A stretch of DNA of 64,000 nucleotides, from positions 59,629 to 123,628 of the forward strand of contig QQUF01000048.1 in assembly GCA_008501735.1 (NCBI GenBank). Reading direction: 5' to 3'. This document shows positions 58,478 through 64,000 of the stretch, in pieces (the stretch's first letter is position 1; each line of letters starts with the position of its first letter). The notes under the pieces are model-generated. The model saw nothing but the letters and a program-made list of their open reading frames with translations, was not told where the DNA came from and ran no database searches. Origin of the DNA: Calditrichota bacterium (GTDB taxonomy: Bacteria; CLD3). The translations under genes were made by a program, and so were the position numbers.

Positions 58478-58681
58478 ATGTCAGGACAAGGTTCAGGCGG
58501 AAATGTTTTAGCAGCTCTCGCAAGTTTTTTCATTCCAGGACTCGGACAACTTTTACAAGGAAGACTCGGAATGGCAATTGTTCACTTTGTGTTAGCAGGA
58601 GCTTTGTGGTTCATTTTAATGGGTTGGATAATCCACCTTTGGTCAATAATTGATGCCGCAAAATTTAAGTCAAAAGATTAA
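58478..58681 (+). CDS. Small TM2-like membrane protein
   Basis: The 67-residue protein has two hydrophobic segments: 'VLAALASFFIPGLGQLLQGRLG' and 'AIVHFVLAGALWFILMGWII'. The 'FFIPGLGQLLQGR' motif recurs in small TM2-like/DUF5683 proteins of unknown function. The gene lies 11 bases after the Uma2 gene, and its SD (TAGGAGA) is good. Confidence 0.75.
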   Translation: MSGQGSGGNVLAALASFFIPGLGQLLQGRLGMAIVHFVLAGALWFILMGWIIHLWSIIDAAKFKSKD

Positions 58682-58693
58682 GAAAGTATAAAA

Positions 58694-59242
58694 ATGAAAA
58701 CAGTTTTAGTAACCTTAGCAGAAGGTTTTGAAGAAATCGAAGCAATTACAGTGATTGACATTCTCAGACGTGCTGGAGCAGAAGTTACTGTCGCAGGTTT
58801 GACAGAAGGAACAATTACTGCCTCAAGACAGACAAAACACATTCCCGATTGCTTACTCGAAGAAGTAAAAGACAAAGATTTTGATTTAGTTTACCTTCCT
58901 GGTGGACTTCCTGGAGCAACTCATTTACAAAACAGTGAAACAGTAAAAGCAATTTTAAAACGACATTCCAAAAATGAAAAATTAGTTTCAGCAATTTGTG
59001 CCGCTCCGAATGTTCTCGGACATGCAGGAATTCTTGACGGAAAAACTTTTACTTGTAATCCAGCAGAAAAAGCAAAAATCGTTGCAGGAAATTACGTTGA
59101 AAGCAGGCTTGAAGTCGATGGAAAAATTGTAACTGGAAAATCAGCAGGAACAACAATGGAGTTAGCTTTCAAACTTGTCGAACTACTTTATGGAAAAGAG
59201 AAAGTCACTGAAGTTAACGCAGGCGTTCACGCAAAAATCTAA
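58694..59242 (+). CDS. DJ-1/PfpI-family protein
   Basis: The 182-residue protein is of the DJ-1/YajL group: 'VTLAEGFEEIEAITVIDILRRAGAEVTVAG', the reactive Cys102 in 'SAICAAPNVLGHAGIL', and 'PGGLPGATHLQNS'. These proteins respond to oxidative and carbonyl stress, with disputed glyoxalase or deglycase activity. It is translated in the same direction as the following three small-molecule enzymes. Confidence 0.9.
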   Translation: MKTVLVTLAEGFEEIEAITVIDILRRAGAEVTVAGLTEGTITASRQTKHIPDCLLEEVKDKDFDLVYLPGGLPGATHLQNSETVKAILKRHSKNEKLVSAICAAPNVLGHAGILDGKTFTCNPAEKAKIVAGNYVESRLEVDGKIVTGKSAGTTMELAFKLVELLYGKEKVTEVNAGVHAKI

Positions 59243-59254
59243 ACTCAGGTAAAA

Positions 59255-59602
59255 ATGAAAACAACAGAAGAAGTCTTTGAAGCTCACATTGCAGCTTTTG
59301 AAGATGGAATGGACGCAATCGTTTCAAATTTTTCGGAAGAGTCGGTAATCGTTTCGCAAAAAAATATTTACAAAGGTTTGGACGGAGTCAGAGAATATTT
59401 TACAAAATTTTTGGACAACGTTCCCGAAGGACTTTGGGACTCTTTTGAAATCACTCGCAAAGTCATCGAAAAAGACATTGTTTACTTGACTTGGGAAGCT
59501 CCTCCTTGGGTTCTGCTTGCAACTGACACTTTCGTAATTCGAGACGAAAAAATCCTTTACCAAACAGTCGCTTCGCACAAAATTTCTACAGAATTAGCTT
59601 AG
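59255..59602 (+). CDS. NTF2/SnoaL-like protein
   Basis: The 115-residue protein has the cone-shaped NTF2-like fold pattern: 'EEVFEAHIAAFEDGMDAIVSNFSEESVIVS' (helix pair), 'GLDGVREYFTKFLDN' and beta strands 'IVYLTWEAPPWVLLATDTFVIRDEKI'. Members bind small molecules or act as isomerases or delta-5-3-type enzymes; no catalytic residue is evident. It sits between the DJ-1 and nitrilase genes with short gaps. Confidence 0.75.
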   Translation: MKTTEEVFEAHIAAFEDGMDAIVSNFSEESVIVSQKNIYKGLDGVREYFTKFLDNVPEGLWDSFEITRKVIEKDIVYLTWEAPPWVLLATDTFVIRDEKILYQTVASHKISTELA

Positions 59603-59608
59603 GCGAAA

Positions 59609-60568
59609 ATGGCAAAAAACAAACTCAAAGTTGCTTTGGCACAAATCTCACCTGTTTGGCTTAACCGCAAAAAAACAACTTCCAAAATTATTGACTACAT
59701 CAAACTTGCTTCTCAAAAAGGCAGTAAGTTAGTTGTTTTTGGAGAAGCAATTCTTCCCGGCTATCCGTTTTGGCTTTCGTTTACTGACGGAGCAAAATTT
59801 AACTCAAAAATCCAAAAAGAAATTTTTGCAAAGTATTTTGAGGAAGCAGTTCAAATCAGAAAAGGAGATTTGAAACCAATTTGTAAAACTGCTAAAAAAT
59901 GCAAAATTAATGTCATTTTAGGTTGCATCGAAAGAGCTGAAAATCGAGGTTCGCACAGCCTTTACTGTTCTTTAGTTTATATTAATTCTTCTGGCAAAAT
60001 CAAATCTGTTCACCGAAAATTGATGCCAACTTACGAAGAAAGATTGGTTTGGGCTCAAGGCGACGGAAACGGTTTGAGAACTCACAAACTCGGTAAATTC
60101 ACAGTTGGTGGTTTAAATTGTTGGGAAAATTGGTTGCCTTTGGTTCGCTCAACTCTTTATGCTCAAGGTGAAGATTTGCACGTTGCAATTTGGCCAGGCG
60201 GAACTCACAACACTTTCGATTTAACAAGATTCATCGCTAAGGAATCTCGCTCTTATGTAATTTCTGTTTCAGGTTTAATGAGTAAAAAAGATTTTACAGA
60301 GGAAATTCCTAACCTAAAAAAGATTCTCAAAAATTCTCCTAAAACCCTTGTAAACGGCGGTTCTTGTTTAGCAAAACCAAACGGTGAGTGGCTAATCAAA
60401 CCTTTAAAAAATAAAGAGAAACTTTTGTTTGCAGAAATTGACCACGAAATTGTCAGAGAAGAAAGACAAAATTTCGACCCTTCTGGACATTACTCAAGAC
60501 CTGACATTACTCAACTTACAGTGAATTTTGAAAGACAAAGTATTTTGAAGAAGATTGGTAAGAAATGA
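59609..60568 (+). CDS. Nitrilase-family carbon-nitrogen hydrolase
   Basis: The 319-residue protein has the catalytic triad Glu46 ('[14 protein letters not shown]'), Lys137 ('[20 protein letters not shown]') and Cys171 ('[11 protein letters not shown]'). The CWEN context and the 'HRKL.PTYEE' block belong to true nitrilases or cyanide-type hydrolases rather than amidases. It should convert a nitrile to a carboxylic acid plus ammonia. It overlaps the cupin gene by four bases. Confidence 0.87.
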   Translation: MAKNKLKVALAQISPVWLNRKKTTSKIIDYIKLASQKGSKLVVFGEAILPGYPFWLSFTDGAKFNSKIQKEIFAKYFEEAVQIRKGDLKPICKTAKKCKINVILGCIERAENRGSHSLYCSLVYINSSGKIKSVHRKLMPTYEERLVWAQGDGNGLRTHKLGKFTVGGLNCWENWLPLVRSTLYAQGEDLHVAIWPGGTHNTFDLTRFIAKESRSYVISVSGLMSKKDFTEEIPNLKKILKNSPKTLVNGGSCLAKPNGEWLIKPLKNKEKLLFAEIDHEIVREERQNFDPSGHYSRPDITQLTVNFERQSILKKIGKK

Positions 60569-60930
60569 AAACTGAAGCGATAAATTTTAAAGAAAAATTC
60601 TCAAAATTCAGCGAAATTTGGAAGCCAAAAGTCATTGCCGAGATGAACGATTACCAATTTAAATTAGCAAAAATTCAAGGCGAATTTGTCTGGCACAGTC
60701 ATTCTGAGACTGACGAAGTTTTCATTGTTGTTGAAGGAAAAATGAAAATTGAGTTTCGTGAAGGAGAAGTCGAACTTTCCGAAGGAGAAATGTTTGTCGT
60801 TCCAAAAGGCGTTGAGCGCAAACCAAAAGCCGAAAATGAGTGCAAAATCCTTCTTGTTGAGCCAAAAGGCGTTGTCAACACAGGTGAAATGGAAAGCGAC
60901 TTAAAAGCCGAAAATGACGTTTGGATTTAG
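60565..60930 (+). CDS. Small cupin-domain protein
   Basis: The 121-residue single-cupin protein shows motif 1 '[24 protein letters not shown]' and motif 2 '[20 protein letters not shown]'. The metal ligands in motif 1 are His-His-Glu, as in many manganese or nickel cupins, while the last His in motif 2 is replaced by Glu/Arg, so metal binding is uncertain. The gene is coupled to the nitrilase gene and ends five bases before the convergent HD gene. Confidence 0.87.
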   Translation: MKTEAINFKEKFSKFSEIWKPKVIAEMNDYQFKLAKIQGEFVWHSHSETDEVFIVVEGKMKIEFREGEVELSEGEMFVVPKGVERKPKAENECKILLVEPKGVVNTGEMESDLKAENDVWI

Positions 60931-60935
60931 AGGGT

Positions 60936-62219
60936 TTACTTTCGAGTTAAGCCCAAGACTTTACTAACTTCCTCGTTTGCCTCTTTCAAATAACACACAA
61001 AATTTTTGTTCACTTCTTGCGTGAGAGCTTTAATGTAAGAAGTGTCAACTGCATCGGCGAATTCCTTGACGCTTCCGTCTGAAAAAATAATTTTGATTGG
61101 AGTGTTCGATTTTGAAGCGAAGTAGCTGTAAGCCTTTTGCTTGGATTCGATTGTTTTAAAGTAGTACTTCAAATTTTCAGGGTTTTCACCCACTTCTTTG
61201 GGCAAATGTTTAAAAATAATTTTTCGGATTGTGTCAGCATCAATTAGTTTTGTTGTCGGGATTTGCTTAGTCTTGAAAAATCTTCTGTTGTAAAACCTTG
61301 TTGCCAAGTCGCTCAAAATTCCGTCTTCGGTTTCCTGCCAAAGTTTAATGCTGAAAAACAAATCGTTGTCGTCAAGAGTAATGAATTTTTCAAGAATCTC
61401 GTCAATTTCAAACTCACCTTTTTTCAATTTCATTAGGCTTAGAAGACTTTCCGAGCCTTCCAACTTCAAATTTGGATTCTCGTCAAGAAGGTCTCTGACT
61501 CTCTGAAAAATTGATTTCAAAAGTGTATCACCGGCAAGAACAGTTTTGTGAAAGTAAACTTGCCAATACATAAAATACCTTGCGACAACGTAATTCTCAA
61601 CGTCGTAAAGTCCTTTTGACTCAACAATTAACCTGTTTTCGTGAACATTCAAGTTTTTGAGAATTCTCATAACTCCGACATTCCCAGAAGTTACACCTGT
61701 AAAAGAACTGTCTCTTTTTAGATAGTCAAGCCTGTCAACGTCAAGTTGACTTGAAACGAGTTCATGAAGAAAATGCTTTTTATAATTTCCCTCAAAAATC
61801 TGCAAGGTTAATTTAGAATCAAACTCAACTTCATTTTGGAGTTTTAGAATTAGTTTTTTAGTAATTGCTTCGTGACTAATTCCTTCGGCGATTTGACCTT
61901 CAAGAGTGTGCGAAAGTGGTCCGTGACCAATGTCGTGAAGCAAAATTGCAGACATTGTTGCGAGTCGCTCTTCAGAAGAAATTTCCACATCTTTTTCACG
62001 CAAGTTGTCAATTGCGATTTTCATTAACCAAGTTGCACCAAGTGAGTGCAAAAACCTCGTATGCAAAGCTCCTGGGAAAACGTAAGAACAAAGCCCGAGT
62101 TGACGCAAGTTCCTAAGCCTTTGGAAAATTTGCGTGTCAATTAGGTTTACAAAAGGCTCGTATTCTATTTCTATAAAATTATGAATCGGGTCATTAAAGA
62201 TTTTGGTTTTCTTTTTCAT
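60936..62219 (-). CDS. HD-domain phosphohydrolase (dGTPase-like)
   Basis: The 427-residue protein belongs to the HD superfamily of dNTPases: 'IDTQIFQRLRNLRQLGLCSYVFPGALHTRFLHSLG' in the first part, 'LLHDIGHGPLSH' with the HD pair near residue 95, and 'SSQLDVDRLDYLKRDS' with the third metal Asp. It probably hydrolyses a nucleotide triphosphate or similar. Its start overlaps the stop of the transglycosylase gene by four bases, so the two are co-translated. Confidence 0.88.
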   Translation of the reverse strand: MKKKTKIFNDPIHNFIEIEYEPFVNLIDTQIFQRLRNLRQLGLCSYVFPGALHTRFLHSLGATWLMKIAIDNLREKDVEISSEERLATMSAILLHDIGHGPLSHTLEGQIAEGISHEAITKKLILKLQNEVEFDSKLTLQIFEGNYKKHFLHELVSSQLDVDRLDYLKRDSSFTGVTSGNVGVMRILKNLNVHENRLIVESKGLYDVENYVVARYFMYWQVYFHKTVLAGDTLLKSIFQRVRDLLDENPNLKLEGSESLLSLMKLKKGEFEIDEILEKFITLDDNDLFFSIKLWQETEDGILSDLATRFYNRRFFKTKQIPTTKLIDADTIRKIIFKHLPKEVGENPENLKYYFKTIESKQKAYSYFASKSNTPIKIIFSDGSVKEFADAVDTSYIKALTQEVNKNFVCYLKEANEEVSKVLGLTRK

Positions 62220-63697
62220 TCTGTAGCCTTCACAGGTTCTGGATTACTTTCCGTAAATTCGGGATTCAAGTTAATCAAATTCGAGTAAGTTTCATACCTT
62301 TGCAAAATCGTGTTTACGTACAGAACAGTTTGCCAACCACGACAGTAACCGTACTTCACTTTTGAATAAAACTCCTTTCGAGATAATTTTTTCAAGTAAT
62401 CTGACACAACTTCCCAATCATTAGAATCTTTACCGTCCCAAATTGCTAAACTTTGTGCGTCTCTAACGTGTCCTTGACCGACGTTGTAAGCAGCAAGTGC
62501 CAAACGCAAACGATTTTCTGAGTCTGCGTTGTCGAAAAGTTCGTAAAGTTCTCGAAGATGTTTAACGCCAATTTCAATGTTCTGCTCAAGCGAATGCTCT
62601 TCGTCGAATCCATAGCCTCTTGCTGTTCTCGGCATAATTTGCATCAAGCCGACTGCTCCAGCCCAACTTTTCGCACTCGGCTTAAATCCAGATTCCTCGT
62701 ACATCTGCGAAGCAATTAAAACCCAATCAAACCCGTAATCTTCGGAATATTTTTGAATTAGTTCGTCATACTTAGAGATTTTGTTGTCATTCGAAAAAGC
62801 ATAAAAAGCCTTTTTGTAGCGAGAAACGATTTTAGGTTTGTGGTAATATCTTTTCTTAAGAATGTTAAAAAACTCAGAGCGATAAATATCTTTGTGGAAC
62901 TTATTTAACTCTTCCAGCAGCTTTGGCGATTTCTTACGAACAGCCCAAGCAACTTCTTGCTCTTCCGAAAGTGGAATTCCAATGTGTAAATCTGGGTAAA
63001 AGGTTTGCTCAGCTTCGGCAATGTTGTTGTCCAAAACGGTAATTTCAATTTGACCGTCTAAAAGGAGTTTCACGAGACTTTCATTTCCCTTCAAATGTTC
63101 TTTGTCTATAATTTCAATTTGAATGTTTGGCTCAATTCCTCTTAGAGTAAAGTCTTTTTGAATTGTAAGAAGTTGGTGATGGTAAGAAGAGCCGTTAATG
63201 ACGTGGATTCTTTTGCCAGCAAGGTCTTCGATTTTTTCTATCCCGAAATCATTCTTTTTAGTCAAAACTACTTGATGAACAAAGTTATAGGGCTTAGAAA
63301 ATTTGAGCAATTTTTCCCTTTCTTCCGTCAAGGTCATCGAACAGGCAATGACATCTCCTTTACCTTCTTTGAGGTAAGGTATCAAATCGTCCCAGTTTGG
63401 TGGAATCACAATCTTAACATTTACACCAAGCTCTTCTGCAAATTTATTTATCAACTCAAATTCAAAACCTCTTTCTTCACCTCGATAAAGGAAGTAAGTG
63501 AGAATATTATTTCTCGTCAAAATCTTTAAAGTATCACTGCTGATTATTTCGTCCAAATCCCTTGCAATCTCTATTGGTACAAGTTTTTCAATCTGGGTGT
63601 TAGAGGTTATCTTATTGTTTTCTCTTACTTTCTCGCAATTCAAAAGCAAAGATAAAATGGCAAATAAGATGAAATGTTGAGGTGATAATTTTCGCAT
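62216..63697 (-). CDS. MltF-like membrane-bound lytic transglycosylase
   Basis: The 493-residue protein has a lipobox-like 'LSLLLNC' at residue 20, a solute-binding-protein-like domain (about 50-270, 'LKILTRNNILTYFLYRGEERGFEFELINKFAEELG') and then an SLT domain with catalytic Glu in 'QMYEESGFKPSAKSWAGAVGLMQIMPRTARGYGF'. This is the MltF architecture, which cleaves peptidoglycan under regulation. The gene is divergent from the rrn promoters. Confidence 0.9.
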   Translation of the reverse strand: MRKLSPQHFILFAILSLLLNCEKVRENNKITSNTQIEKLVPIEIARDLDEIISSDTLKILTRNNILTYFLYRGEERGFEFELINKFAEELGVNVKIVIPPNWDDLIPYLKEGKGDVIACSMTLTEEREKLLKFSKPYNFVHQVVLTKKNDFGIEKIEDLAGKRIHVINGSSYHHQLLTIQKDFTLRGIEPNIQIEIIDKEHLKGNESLVKLLLDGQIEITVLDNNIAEAEQTFYPDLHIGIPLSEEQEVAWAVRKKSPKLLEELNKFHKDIYRSEFFNILKKRYYHKPKIVSRYKKAFYAFSNDNKISKYDELIQKYSEDYGFDWVLIASQMYEESGFKPSAKSWAGAVGLMQIMPRTARGYGFDEEHSLEQNIEIGVKHLRELYELFDNADSENRLRLALAAYNVGQGHVRDAQSLAIWDGKDSNDWEVVSDYLKKLSRKEFYSKVKYGYCRGWQTVLYVNTILQRYETYSNLINLNPEFTESNPEPVKATE

Positions 63698-63764
63698 TAC
63701 ATAGTTTTATTTTGGGAGTTTACATCAAGATAATAATCAAAGTGAAAAAATAATTTAAAAAAGG

Positions 63765-63794
63765 TTGACAGGGTGAAAAAAAGCATTAAATTTG
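63765..63794 (+). promoter_or_regulatory. rrn promoter P1 (Bacteroidota type)
   Basis: TTGACA starts at 63765 and TAAATTTG lies at 63787-63794. The distance from TTG to TAnnTTTG is exactly 19 bases. An E. coli-type -35 (TTGACA) coincides with the -33 element. Confidence 0.75.
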
Positions 63795-63854
63795 CCACCC
63801 GTTTCGAGAGGATGGCGGACAAAAAAAAGAAAAATATTTTATTTTAATTTTTTG

Positions 63855-63885
63855 TTTGCATTCCCAAAAAAACGCCTTAACTTTG
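63855..63885 (+). promoter_or_regulatory. rrn promoter P2 (Bacteroidota type)
   Basis: TTTG at 63855-63858 and TAACTTTG at 63878-63885 are 19 bases apart, an exact match to TTTG-N19-TAnnTTTG. Transcription would start near 63892. Confidence 0.75.
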
Positions 63886-64000
63886 AAGCCCCTTAAGAAA
63901 AGGGCAAGTTCATTGAAAAAAAGACGCTATAGAATGTGTAAAGATGACAAGAAGAAATAGTCATCGAGGGCTCAAGTTCAATTTATTGAATTGAGTTAGA
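63886..64000 (+). other. Probable rRNA operon leader
   Basis: Downstream of P2 lies a leader with a GCCCCTT/AAGGGC hairpin, a boxA-like GTTCATTGAAA at 63908-63918, and a hairpin CTCAAGTTCAAT/ATTGAATTGAG (63971-63995). The 16S gene itself is not in the window, so the assignment rests on this layout. No protein-coding ORF is convincing between 63698 and the right edge. Confidence 0.6.

Noticed and set aside
63698-64000. 16S rRNA or tRNA gene in the terminal segment
   Set aside because: The standard 16S start is not present and no cloverleaf is visible, so only promoters and leader are claimed.

Overview
The window is AT-rich DNA from a Gram-negative member of the Bacteroidota/Chlorobiota (FCB) group, most like the Ignavibacteria or Kapabacteria. 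The evidence is a T9SS C-terminal sorting domain of the 'NFPNPFNPST' type on a secreted protein, a short primary sigma factor of the Bacteroidota kind, and several promoters that fit TTG-N19-TAnnTTTG. Lipid A genes, a FadL porin, a Wzi-like protein and many lipoproteins show an outer membrane. Lineage is inferred, because only the leader of a ribosomal RNA operon is visible, at the right edge.

Layout. Positions 1-6.4 kb hold the end of guaA, an envelope glycosyltransferase pair with a 39-residue membrane peptide, a small lipoprotein and a lone molybdopterin hydroxylase subunit. From 6.7-11.1 kb run FadL, an SGNH esterase lipoprotein, a rhodanese lipoprotein and aroA. Then come uvrA, and rpoD-lpxC-fabZ-lpxA in one operon. 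From 17-25 kb are envelope and redox genes, a PaiB-like protein and a lone EutN microcompartment vertex protein. At 25.4 kb a lone livH is followed by a small accessory patch (hicB-hicA and a SEFIR-domain protein). From 27.8-36.4 kb are cytochrome, cation efflux, a T9SS cargo protein, a polysaccharide deacetylase, a glycosyltransferase and a BtuF-like binding protein.

The reverse-strand block 44.2-38.1 kb is one probable operon: two small unknown genes, deoC with an encapsulation-peptide-like N-terminus, a 42-residue ORF, DUF2283, an AAA ATPase, a TOPRIM-like protein and alaS. The reverse-strand block 56.6-45.7 kb is a second: rnr, a GGGP synthase, rsmI, a CDP-alcohol phosphotransferase, purS, an unrelated AAA ATPase, purQ, DUF309 and a large TPR-transglutaminase protein. 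From 56.8-60.9 kb a forward set runs nadA, Uma2, a small membrane protein, DJ-1, an NTF2-like protein, a nitrilase and a cupin. An HD phosphohydrolase and an MltF-like transglycosylase follow, and the window ends in the tandem promoters and leader of a probable rrn operon.

Most of the content is core metabolism and envelope biogenesis. The places most worth a second look are the ATPase-TOPRIM pair between deoC and alaS, the ATPase that splits purS from purQ, the HicBA-SEFIR patch with its operator-like repeat, and the EutN/DeoC pair that points to a microcompartment encoded elsewhere. Dispersed palindromic repeats sit in many intergenic gaps, and one cluster has probably become part of a gene's 5' end. 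I saw no tRNA gene, CRISPR array or insertion sequence.
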